Assembly (NCBI RefSeq): GCF_032586235.1
Contig: NZ_JAWHTD010000090.1
Span: forward strand, 1-6,317
DNA: 6,317 bases
Direction of reading: 5' to 3'
Origin: Aestuariicoccus sp032586235
GTDB taxonomy: Bacteria; Pseudomonadota; Alphaproteobacteria; Rhodobacterales; Rhodobacteraceae
Below the pieces are notes generated by a model, which was not told where the DNA came from, did not search any database, and worked only from the letters and a program-made list of their open reading frames with translations. The translations under genes and the position numbers were made by a program. Positions 1 to 5,657 of this stretch are shown piece after piece; position 1 is the first letter of the stretch; each line of letters opens with the position of its first letter.

Positions 1-46
1 CTGGACCGATGTAATCCCGAATTCGCTCTATCTTAACGGCCACCAT
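1..46 (-). CDS. 5' end of an unidentified gene (partial)
   Basis: An ATG at 46 (minus strand) opens a frame that stays open to the window edge and reads MVAVKIERIRDYIGP. A purine-rich stretch just upstream (GGGAGTGAAGG on the minus strand) is a plausible ribosome binding site, and a GTG one codon in is an alternative start. The start overlaps the last 14 bases of the upstream phosphodiesterase gene in another frame, which is typical of translationally coupled neighbours. The opening KIERIR-x-Y loosely recalls N-termini of enolase-superfamily (mandelate racemase/muconate lactonizing) enzymes, but 15 residues cannot establish a family. Function unknown. Confidence 0.4.
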   Translation of the reverse strand, partial: MVAVKIERIRDYIGP

Positions 47-758
47 CCTTCACTCCCTTGGTCTGAAAAGAGCCTAGCGGGGCTGGTATGAAAGCAACAG
101 GTATTAAATGCATAGTCTGGGTCGGCCAATTCAAAAAGCGGTTTGTTGCATACTGTCGGCTTTGGTCGAGGATCATTAAGAGGCTGTTCTCGGCCAGGTC
201 GAGCGCGGCATGGAGTGTTGGTATGGAGTGTTCTCCACCGTCTCGATCACGGAGCCGCAATTGCGTGATGTCCTCCAATGTGTAGTCAGCAACCAAATAT
301 CGGCGGGCAGTAGAGTTTCCAGGTTCGAGACTTGGTGCTCCGTTCGGGAAAACCTCTCTGACATTCGTCGTCGTGCTAAGCGTGGGATCATGCATCAGGA
401 TATGATCACCACCGCGCGTGACCTGCACATCGACTTCCACCATGTCGATGCCTGCATCGATCGCGTTCTGAATCCCAGCAAGCGAGTTTGATGGCGCCCT
501 CCCAACTCTCGCCCGATGTGCGATCACCAGCGGTGGTTGGCCGGGTGTGGTGCGCGTTTGAATACTAGCTTGAGAATTCGCAAGTTCTGGTGCGACAAAC
601 GCCACAGCGGCCGCGCCGGTCAGGAAGTTACGTCGTTGCAGGGTGATGCTCTCACGAAACAGTCGTTCTGCACGCACCAGAATTTCCCTCGCTGTAAGTT
701 GCTGCGGATATGGGCAACCCTCGCAAGCAGCGTCCTTGTCATCATTGATGGTGATCAA
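33..758 (-). CDS. Tat-exported glycerophosphodiester phosphodiesterase-like protein, apparently truncated at the C-terminus
   Basis: Intact relatives hydrolyse glycerophosphodiesters to sn-glycerol-3-phosphate and an alcohol, on a metal-dependent TIM barrel. The 241-residue reading has a twin-arginine signal at about 40-64 (QRRNFLTG followed by an Ala-rich stretch), which implies export. Family landmarks follow: His81-Arg82, Glu108-x-Asp110 (metal ligands) and His123 in MHDPTL, with a PTLHAALDLAE helix at 180-190. The usual PENT motif reads PSNS. After about residue 198 the match fades; only about 43 atypical residues remain where the family has roughly 100 or more, so the second half of the barrel appears lost. 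The frame opens with TTG at 758, which has no clear ribosome binding site. A GTG at 677 preceded by GAGGGA (690-685, 7-nt spacer) would give a compact signal peptide and may be the true start. The family call is firm; activity is doubtful, and this may be a pseudogene. Confidence 0.72.
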   Translation of the reverse strand: MITINDDKDAACEGCPYPQQLTAREILVRAERLFRESITLQRRNFLTGAAAVAFVAPELANSQASIQTRTTPGQPPLVIAHRARVGRAPSNSLAGIQNAIDAGIDMVEVDVQVTRGGDHILMHDPTLSTTTNVREVFPNGAPSLEPGNSTARRYLVADYTLEDITQLRLRDRDGGEHSIPTLHAALDLAENSLLMILDQSRQYATNRFLNWPTQTMHLIPVAFIPAPLGSFQTKGVKDGGR

Positions 759-1068
759 ACGAGCTATGACCGCAAAGTCCGCGACCCGGTCATTTCTCGA
801 TTTTTCGCCAGCGTCCGCTCCGGATCGAAGCGGTCATTGAGAGCTGGAAGTCCCGCTTTCCGTGACCGAACGACTGCTCAACGGCACTTAGTCGTCATTT
901 GAGGGAAATACTCAGATGTCGGAGTTGAGCCCAATCCGGCCAAAACTCAAGACCGCGCCATCCTACTCGATGGGCGGAGAGCAGACCTTCGCTGCGGTCC
1001 GCGTGAAGGTCTGCTTCGGCGAGCCGTCTGGAATCCTGCAAATCATTCTTCGCGAGCCACTTGAGGCT
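759..1068. other. Gene-free spacer of decayed, repeat-like DNA
   Basis: These 310 bases lie between the 3' end of the dehydrogenase and the 5' end of the phosphodiesterase, both on the minus strand. I see no credible gene. A plus-strand frame from 916 has a GAGGG upstream, but it runs antisense into the dehydrogenase and encodes nothing recognisable. Phrases such as AGCGGTCATT and GAGCAGACCTTCGCTGCGG recall degenerate sequences common between genes in Rhodobacteraceae (from memory, not searched). The spacer contains the hairpin at 980-1015 and a 13-mer (1001-1013) repeated in the other large spacer. The phosphodiesterase promoter should lie toward the left side, but I could not identify one. 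Confidence 0.55.
980..1015. repeat. Inverted repeat, 11-bp perfect arms
   Basis: Arms AGCAGACCTTC (980-990) and GAAGGTCTGCT (1005-1015) are exact reverse complements around a 14-base, GC-rich loop. It begins 54 bases past the dehydrogenase stop codon, so it would form a hairpin in that transcript's 3' end. No T-run follows on either strand, so it is not a classical intrinsic terminator. An mRNA-stabilising or REP-like palindromic element is more likely. Confidence 0.6.
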
Positions 1069-3528
1069 CTAAACCCTCAGGCGTTCCATTTTCGGATCGA
1101 ACATCGGTTTCAGCGAAGCCTTCGCTGGAACGCTCCGCCCGGCGATCAGGACGCTCCACTTACCTGACGCAATGCGTTCGGCCGTAAGTGGCTCGTCGAT
1201 CTCCGCAAACCCGATGCCGACTGCGCCGCCCAGCGTGTGTCCGTAGGCACCGACTTGGATGTAGCCCACCGGCTGGCCGTCGAGATGGATGATCTCGTTG
1301 CCATGCATCAGCGGCTCGGGGTCCTCCAGCAGAAATTGCAGCATCCGGCGCCGGTGCGTTCCTACCTCCTTGATAGCGGCGAGCGCGTCGCGACCGATGA
1401 AACCGCCAGGCTTGTCGAGTTTAACGGCAAAGCCGAGCCCGGCCTCGATTGGGTTGTCGGTGTTGTCCACGTCGACGCCGAAATCGCGATAGGCCTTCTC
1501 CAGGCGCAGCGATGAGAGCGTCTGCATGCCGGCATTGCGCAGACCGTGCTTGTGGCCCGCTTCAACCAGAAGGTCGTAGACCTGCACCGCGTGCAGCGCC
1601 GGCACTTGCAGCTCCCAGCCCAGTTCACCAACGTAGGTGACGCGCAATGCCTGCACGTTGAAGAAGCCGACATCGATCTGGCGCGCGGTGAAGAACGGGA
1701 ACGCGTCGTTCGACAGGTCTGCGGAACTGACTGCATTCAGGATGGCGCGCGCCTTCGGACCGTGAAGGTTGATCTGCGTGATTCCGTCGGTGACGTCGGT
1801 GATGGTGATGAACTCGCCTTCGGCGATATGATTGCGCATCCAGGTTTCGGTATGGCCGTGGCTGTTTTCACCTACGACCACCATGAAGCGGTCTTCGGCC
1901 ATGCGGGTCACGGTTAGGTCCGCCTCGAACCCGCCCGCGTCGTTTGTCCACGCGGTGTAGACGACGCGGCCAGGGGCGACATTCACGTCGTTGCAGGAAA
2001 TCCTGCTGAGCAGGGCACAGGCATCGCGGCCTTGCACGAGGAACTTCGCCATCGACGACATATCCATGATGATCGCGTCTTCACGCGCGGCATGGTGTTC
2101 GGCGGAGTGCCAGTCGAACCAGTTCTGACGGCCCCACCCATAGCGTTCCACGTTCGCCTGCTCCGGCGAGGGCGCGAACCAGTCGGGCAACTCCCACCCG
2201 TGGCTCTCGGTGAAATACGCGCCGGCCGCCTTGAGCCGGTCATGGAGCGCCGAGCGTTTCAGCCCGCGCGCGGTCTTGAACGTGTCGTTCGGGAAATGCG
2301 CGCCGAAGCTTTTGGCCAGAAGCTCGGGCGTGCGCGCACGGCGGAAGGCGGGCGTGTTGTGGGTGCCGTCGGCAAAGCGATCGACGTTGAACGCCGTGTG
2401 ATCGACCGGGCAGCGCCCCTCGACGATCCAATGTGCAAGCGTCTTGCCGATCCCGGGCCCATAGAGGATCCCGAGCGAGTTCATCCCGGCCGCGACCCAC
2501 GCATTGCGCAGCCCCGGGGCCTCGCCCACCAGCGGTGCGAGATCGGGTGTGAAGCTTTCAGGCCCGCAGAAGAACTTGCGCAGTCCTGCGTCGGCGACCG
2601 AGGGCACGCGGGCGAAGGCGGCTTCGAGATGCGGCGCCATGCGGTCCCAGTCGGGCTCGATCTCTCCGAAGGCAAAATTGTCGGGTATCTTGTCGACCAT
2701 CCAGGGCGCGCCGTCGGGCTCGAACAGGCCGATCAGCAGCCCGCCGACTTCTTCTCGGTAGTAGGACCAGTTGTGCGGATCCTCGAGCAGCGGCAGGTCC
2801 CGGCTTAGACCCTGGATTTCTTCGGTTATCAGGTAGTAATGCTCAGCAGCCTGTAGCGGCAGGTTGATCCCCGCCTTGGCACCAATCTGGCGCGACCACA
2901 TGCCTGCGGCGATCACCACGTGATCGGCCGCGATCTCGCCCCGGTTGGTGCGCACGCCCACGGCGCGGCCGTTGCGGGTAATAATGTCGTGCACAGCGAC
3001 GTCCTCGATCACCTTAGCGCCGCGGTTGCGCGCGCCGCGGGCCAGCGCCATCGTAGTATCGACCGGATTGGTGCGCCCCTCGTGGGGATACCAGAACGCG
3101 GCGAGCGTGTTCGAAAAATCGCCGATCGGAAAGCGCTCGGCCGCCTCGGCGGGCGAGATTTCGTGCACTTCGATGCCATGCAGCTTCATGAAGGCTGCCC
3201 CCCGGCGCATCTCCTCGACCCGCTCCGGCGTGTCTGCGGGCTGTATGTAGCCGACCTGCCGCCAGCCCGTCGCCTGCCCGGTTTCCTCTTCGAGCCCGGA
3301 GATTAGGTTGCGGCCGTGCAGGTAGAGCTCGCACTCCCACTCGGCACCGAGCACAGCGGGCACGATCTCTCCCGCCGCGTGCCACGTCGTGCCCGAGGTG
3401 AGCTTATCGCGTTCAAGCACCACGACGTCCGTCATCCCGAGCTGTGCGAGGTGATAGGCGATGTTGCAGCCGATCGACCCGCCGCCGACGATGGCGACCT
3501 GCGCGTGGGAGGGAAGTGTCTGAGCCAT
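1069..3528 (-). CDS. FAD- and tetrahydrofolate-dependent dimethylglycine/sarcosine dehydrogenase family protein
   Basis: Members oxidatively remove an N-methyl group from a methylated amine (dimethylglycine, sarcosine or relatives) and pass the one-carbon unit to tetrahydrofolate. The 819 residues match the full family length. The order is an FAD-binding DAO domain (about 9-370) with GGGSIG at 15-20; a linker domain (about 378-435); a GcvT-like folate domain (about 440-700) with VTYVGELGWEL at 630-640; and a GcvT C-terminal barrel (about 715-805). His50 in TTWHAAG aligns with the His that carries covalent FAD in mammalian dimethylglycine dehydrogenase. No signal peptide is visible, so it is cytoplasmic. 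The ATG at 3528 is supported by AAAGGA (3543-3538, 9-nt spacer). It diverges from the BetI-like regulator and shares its operator region, which favours a role in glycine-betaine breakdown. Sarcosine, dimethylglycine and 4-methylaminobutanoate specificities cannot be separated by reading alone. Confidence 0.9.
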   Translation of the reverse strand: MAQTLPSHAQVAIVGGGSIGCNIAYHLAQLGMTDVVVLERDKLTSGTTWHAAGEIVPAVLGAEWECELYLHGRNLISGLEEETGQATGWRQVGYIQPADTPERVEEMRRGAAFMKLHGIEVHEISPAEAAERFPIGDFSNTLAAFWYPHEGRTNPVDTTMALARGARNRGAKVIEDVAVHDIITRNGRAVGVRTNRGEIAADHVVIAAGMWSRQIGAKAGINLPLQAAEHYYLITEEIQGLSRDLPLLEDPHNWSYYREEVGGLLIGLFEPDGAPWMVDKIPDNFAFGEIEPDWDRMAPHLEAAFARVPSVADAGLRKFFCGPESFTPDLAPLVGEAPGLRNAWVAAGMNSLGILYGPGIGKTLAHWIVEGRCPVDHTAFNVDRFADGTHNTPAFRRARTPELLAKSFGAHFPNDTFKTARGLKRSALHDRLKAAGAYFTESHGWELPDWFAPSPEQANVERYGWGRQNWFDWHSAEHHAAREDAIIMDMSSMAKFLVQGRDACALLSRISCNDVNVAPGRVVYTAWTNDAGGFEADLTVTRMAEDRFMVVVGENSHGHTETWMRNHIAEGEFITITDVTDGITQINLHGPKARAILNAVSSADLSNDAFPFFTARQIDVGFFNVQALRVTYVGELGWELQVPALHAVQVYDLLVEAGHKHGLRNAGMQTLSSLRLEKAYRDFGVDVDNTDNPIEAGLGFAVKLDKPGGFIGRDALAAIKEVGTHRRRMLQFLLEDPEPLMHGNEIIHLDGQPVGYIQVGAYGHTLGGAVGIGFAEIDEPLTAERIASGKWSVLIAGRSVPAKASLKPMFDPKMERLRV

Positions 3529-3554
3529 GCCGAGTGGTCCTTTCTGCCCTGTCT

Positions 3555-3566
3555 ATTTGATCAAAT
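3555..3566. promoter_or_regulatory. 12-bp perfect palindrome in the divergent control region
   Basis: ATTTGATCAAAT is its own reverse complement. It lies 27-38 bases upstream of the dehydrogenase ATG, just upstream of its ribosome binding site, so a protein bound here could block transcription of that gene. Its sequence differs from the dyad at 3602-3619, so it may serve a second regulator, or it may be chance in AT-rich DNA. Confidence 0.4.
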
Positions 3567-3573
3567 CTTTGAC

Positions 3574-3603
3574 TTGACGGCCTGCGGAAATCAAGGAATT
3601 GAT
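3574..3603 (+). promoter_or_regulatory. Candidate promoter for the BetI-like regulator
   Basis: TTGACG (3574-3579) matches five of six bases of the sigma-70 -35 consensus. At an 18-base spacing the -10 candidate is ATTGAT (3598-3603), only 3/6 to TATAAT. Transcription would begin near 3610, inside the operator-like dyad, as expected for a self-repressing TetR-family gene. The weak -10 keeps this tentative. Confidence 0.3.
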
Positions 3604-3619
3604 TGAATGACCATTCAAT
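3602..3619. promoter_or_regulatory. BetI/TetR-type operator candidate
   Basis: ATTGAATG-AC-CATTCAAT is a perfect dyad with 8-bp arms and a 2-bp centre. Further symmetric matches lie just outside (TT at 3599-3600 against AA at 3621-3622). It sits between the divergent dehydrogenase and TetR-family genes, overlapping the probable start of the regulator transcript. Size and shape fit TetR-family operators, and the ATTGAA/TTCAAT arms resemble BetI sites of choline/betaine genes as I recall them. I infer autoregulation and possibly control of the dehydrogenase. Confidence 0.6.
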
Positions 3620-3624
3620 GAAGG
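3620..3624 (+). promoter_or_regulatory. Ribosome binding site that fixes the regulator start at 3630
   Basis: GAAGG lies 5 bases before the ATG at 3630. The frame could also open at TTG 3603 (with AAGGA at 3593-3597) or ATG 3618 (no well-placed site). The TTG lies inside the operator dyad and upstream of the likely transcript start, so 3630 is preferred. Confidence 0.5.
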
Positions 3625-3629
3625 CGCTG

Positions 3630-4259
3630 ATGTCCGAAATTTCGCGCACGAAAGAGCCACGCACCGCGCCTCCCGAAGCTCGTCGCAAGCAGTTGATCGA
3701 GGCGACGATCACCGCGATCAGCAAACACGGTATCGCGGGCACCACACTGACCAAGGTCACTCAAGAGGCAGGACTTTCCCTGGGCCTCGCCAACTTTCAT
3801 TTCGACAGCAAGGACGCTTTGCTGACAGCGACGTTGCAGCATCTCGCTGACGAGCATCGCGCGCTCTGGATCGACAAGTCGCGGCAGCCAGACTTGAGTG
3901 CTGCTGCCAAGCTGCAGGCCATCGTAAACGCGCAATTTCATCCCAAGGTCTGCAATCGCAGGAAACTCTCGGTCTGGTTCGCCTTCTTCGGCGACACGCC
4001 GCACCGTAGCGCATACCTGCGGACGTCCGGCGAGCTGGACAGGGAACGTCAGCGCGTGACGGCGGACCTCTGCGCGAGGATCATAGGAGAGCGCGGATAC
4101 ACCATCGTCTCGCCCAATCAGGTGTCGCACATGCTCGAAGGGCTCTTCGACGGATTGTGGCTTAACATCCTGATGTATCCAGACCTGTTCGACCGCAATA
4201 CGGCGCGCGATCAGGTCAACGCCTATCTTGCGCAGTGTCTTAAAGAAGATTTTCTGTGA
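3630..4259 (+). CDS. BetI-like TetR-family transcriptional repressor
   Basis: A 209-residue regulator, close to the usual BetI length (E. coli BetI has 195). An N-terminal helix (RRKQLIEATITAISKHG, about 18-34) leads into the DNA-binding helix-turn-helix (about 38-58, TTLTKVTQEAGLSLGLANF). The ligand domain carries features shared with BetI as I recall it: AKLQAIVNAQF near 93-103, VWFAFFGDTPH near 115-125, and GLFDGLWLN near 171-179. BetI represses choline-to-glycine-betaine genes and is released by choline. This homologue faces a demethylating dehydrogenase instead of betA/betB, so its inducer could be choline, betaine or dimethylglycine. The dyad at 3602-3619 suggests it represses itself and perhaps the dehydrogenase. 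The start was chosen from the GAAGG site; a TTG at 3603 would add nine residues. The BetI-type subfamily is well supported; the ligand is inference. Confidence 0.85.
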   Translation: MSEISRTKEPRTAPPEARRKQLIEATITAISKHGIAGTTLTKVTQEAGLSLGLANFHFDSKDALLTATLQHLADEHRALWIDKSRQPDLSAAAKLQAIVNAQFHPKVCNRRKLSVWFAFFGDTPHRSAYLRTSGELDRERQRVTADLCARIIGERGYTIVSPNQVSHMLEGLFDGLWLNILMYPDLFDRNTARDQVNAYLAQCLKEDFL

Positions 4260-4723
4260 CGCGAGCGGAGTGCTCGGCCAACGCGAAATTCATTTCGGAC
4301 AAAAGGTAAGTGAGCTGACCGCTTGACACGGAAGCGGCCCCGAACTGTGCGTGAGCATCAATTTCGACGTCAGAGCCGAAGGGCAAGATAGTCTACCAGA
4401 GCGGCCGGCCCGAACCGACCACTTCGGATGGCGCTTTAGACCGTGTTGGTCGGGAAGCGGGCGTTCGGCGCGGCAGGGCTGAGTGTCGGTTATGGGCCGA
4501 AAGCGCCAGTTGGACTGATTGGCGTGAAGGTCTGGAAAGTCCGCAACTCGGACGCAGGCCGCTTTCAATCCAGGGTCCGGATCGTCGCTCAAGCGGACAT
4601 AGGGCTGCCAAAGCAGACGTTGCTCTGTCGAAATCTTGCCAGTGTCCGGTTTGGAGGCCCAAAGACTGCTCACGGACGAACTGGAAGTGCATGAGCGCGT
4701 GGCTGGATATCTCTTCGACCGGT
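4260..4723. other. Gene-free spacer of repeat-like DNA
   Basis: These 464 bases lie between the 3' ends of the convergent regulator and reductase genes. A 150-codon minus-strand frame (4742-4290) crosses most of it, but its product is rich in Ser, Arg and Pro, shows no domain, and overlaps the end of the reductase. I read it as non-coding. Two small dyads are visible: CCGCTT/AAGCGG (4319-4337, 7-base loop) and CCGACCA/TGGTCGG (4415-4453, 25-base loop). Neither has a T-run, so neither is a clear terminator. GCGTGAAGGTCTG at 4522-4534 repeats exactly from 1001-1013. This resembles a degenerate intergenic family or an old gene relic. Confidence 0.55.
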
Positions 4724-5419
4724 TTAGAACCGCTCGACCCAAGGACGTACGGCCACTTCATGCGTCCAGGCGCTTCGGTCCTGCTCGATGAGGTGGCGAT
4801 AGGTGCGGGCAATGGCCTCGGGGCGGAGCATGGAACTGGGGTTGTCCGCGGGTTCGGTGCGTCCAGGATTGAGGATTGCGCCGTCGATATTGATCCAGGC
4901 TACGTGAATGTCCTGGGGGTGCAGCTCGCGGGCCATGCTTTCGGCAAGGCCACGCTGGGCGAACTTGCCCATGGCGAAAGGTGCCGATTGCGGGAAGCCC
5001 TTCACCCCGGCCGAGGCGCCGGTGAAAAGGATGGTTCCTCGTGTGCCGTCGATGGGCTCGGCGGCCAGCATCCGCTTCGCTGCGTGCTTGGCGGTCAGAA
5101 AGGCACCGATCGCCGTCACTTCGACCGCCCTGCGCACATCGTCCGCGGACAGCTCGGCGATGGGCCCGCGCACCCGTGCCGAGGGGTTGTAGATCACGAC
5201 CCGTGGCGGGGCGGGCAGGGCGGCGAAGAGGTTGGCCACCACGTCCTCGTCGGTGGCGTCCAGAAGCACCGTCTCCGCGCCGGTTTCCACTGCGACGGCG
5301 GCCATCTTGTCGCCGCTGCGTGCGGCCAGGGTCAGCACATGATCCGCAGCAAGGTTGCGCGCCAGCGCGGCAGAGAGTCCATCACCGACGCCGATGATCA
5401 CGGCATGGGGTTTTTGCAT
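4724..5419 (-). CDS. Short-chain dehydrogenase/reductase (SDR) family protein with Phe at the catalytic Tyr position
   Basis: A 231-residue classical-size SDR with a Rossmann fold, normally an NAD(P)-dependent oxidoreductase of alcohols and ketones. The dinucleotide-binding loop is GVGDGLSAA (10-18), followed by LDATDED (53-59), which resembles the adenine-ring Asp motif. The strand-4 motif NNAG reads YNPSA (77-81). Ser136 in TGASAG fits the catalytic Ser, and Lys152 fits the YxxxK Lys, but position 148 is Phe (F-A-M-G-K). The later segment GLAESMARELHPQDIHVAW is typical of SDRs. A branch with Phe at this position and a following HVA..IDG motif exists as I recall, so this may be inherited and not a mutation. 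The ATG at 5419 has a strong AGGGAG site (5433-5428, 8-nt spacer). It converges on the regulator and diverges from the tRNA fragment. Substrate unknown. Confidence 0.85.
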   Translation of the reverse strand: MQKPHAVIIGVGDGLSAALARNLAADHVLTLAARSGDKMAAVAVETGAETVLLDATDEDVVANLFAALPAPPRVVIYNPSARVRGPIAELSADDVRRAVEVTAIGAFLTAKHAAKRMLAAEPIDGTRGTILFTGASAGVKGFPQSAPFAMGKFAQRGLAESMARELHPQDIHVAWINIDGAILNPGRTEPADNPSSMLRPEAIARTYRHLIEQDRSAWTHEVAVRPWVERF

Positions 5420-5451
5420 GGCAATTTCTCCCTGCTTTACGAAGCTGATGC

Positions 5452-5480
5452 TTGACCTCTGAAGGCGTCTGTCATAGGCC
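5452..5480 (+). promoter_or_regulatory. Candidate tRNA-Gly promoter facing the integrase
   Basis: TTGACC (5452-5457) is a good -35 element. At a 17-base spacing a weak TAGGCC (5475-5480) stands at -10, about 11 bases before the first tRNA base. The placement is right for a tRNA promoter. If active, it would now transcribe through the tRNA fragment into the recombinase. Confidence 0.4.
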
Positions 5481-5491
5481 TAACGCGCTGA

Positions 5492-5529
5492 GCGGGCGTT
5501 GTGTAGTGGTAAGACCTCAGCCTTCCAAG
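5492..5529 (+). pseudogene. 5' half of a tRNA-Gly(UCC) gene, cut at the anticodon arm
   Basis: The 38 bases match the start of bacterial tRNA-Gly(UCC). They give acceptor strand GCGGGCG (5492-5498), a D-arm with TGGTA, anticodon-stem strand TCAGC (5517-5521) and loop CTTCCAA (5522-5528) with anticodon TCC at 5524-5526. The expected 3' stem GCTGA reads GGAAA from 5529, and no variable loop, T-arm or CGCCCGC acceptor strand follows. The gene is therefore broken exactly after the anticodon loop, a known crossover position for tyrosine recombinases, and a recombinase gene lies 128 bases downstream. This is best read as an attachment-site remnant, not a working tRNA. Confidence 0.75.
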
Positions 5530-5534
5530 GAAAA

Positions 5535-5575
5535 GCTATGAGTTTCACTGGGTCGCACCCAGTTGCTATGAGTTT
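5535..5575 (+). repeat. 11-bp direct repeats flanking a hairpin (candidate integrase arm sites)
   Basis: GCTATGAGTTT occurs at 5535-5545 and again at 5565-5575. Between the copies lies a perfect 7-bp dyad, ACTGGGT-CGC-ACCCAGT (5547-5563). Integrases with an N-terminal Arm domain bind short repeats beside the crossover site, so these are reasonable arm-site candidates. The hairpin could also attenuate read-through from the tRNA promoter. Confidence 0.5.
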
Positions 5576-5598
5576 TATTTAATTTAATAATATATCGC
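5571..5598 (+). promoter_or_regulatory. AT-rich tract in the integrase leader
   Basis: This stretch contains a run of A/T bases including TTTATTTAATTTAATAATATAT, against a GC-rich background. Such tracts often hold an integrase promoter or a DNA-bending site in att regions. I can identify TATA-like hexamers but no convincing -35 partner, so its exact role is open. Confidence 0.35.
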
Positions 5599-5611
5599 AC
5601 TGAGGCGCATG

Positions 5612-5625
5612 GGGTCGCGCCCAGT
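5612..5625 (+). repeat. Second copy of the GGGTCGC(A/G)CCCAGT motif
   Basis: GGGTCGCGCCCAGT differs by one base from 5550-5563, 62 bases earlier. It may be a further integrase or regulator binding site in the recombinase leader. Confidence 0.45.
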
Positions 5626-5657
5626 ATCGTGCTGTTACCTACAAAAAGCTGACAATT

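Noticed and set aside
916..1167. 83-codon plus-strand open frame preceded by GAGGG
   Set aside because: Ends antisense inside the dehydrogenase, spans the 980-1015 hairpin, and its product resembles nothing known.
2032..2808. 258-codon plus-strand open frame
   Set aside because: Lies wholly antisense to the well-supported dehydrogenase; Arg/Gly/Val-rich product with no domain, an expected artefact of GC-rich codon bias.
4319..4337. Hairpin CCGCTT/AAGCGG as terminator of the regulator gene
   Set aside because: Only 6 bp and not followed by a T-run; too weak to call.
4290..4742. 150-codon minus-strand open frame in the second spacer
   Set aside because: No recognisable domain, Ser/Arg/Pro-rich, overlaps the end of the reductase, and falls in repeat-like spacer DNA.
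4691..5455. 254-codon plus-strand open frame
   Set aside because: Mirror of the reductase gene on the other strand; low-complexity product and no ribosome binding site.
5492..5625. Complete tRNA-Gly with an unusual long variable region
   Set aside because: No sequence to 5657 can form the anticodon 3' stem, T-arm and matching acceptor strand; the tRNA is truncated.
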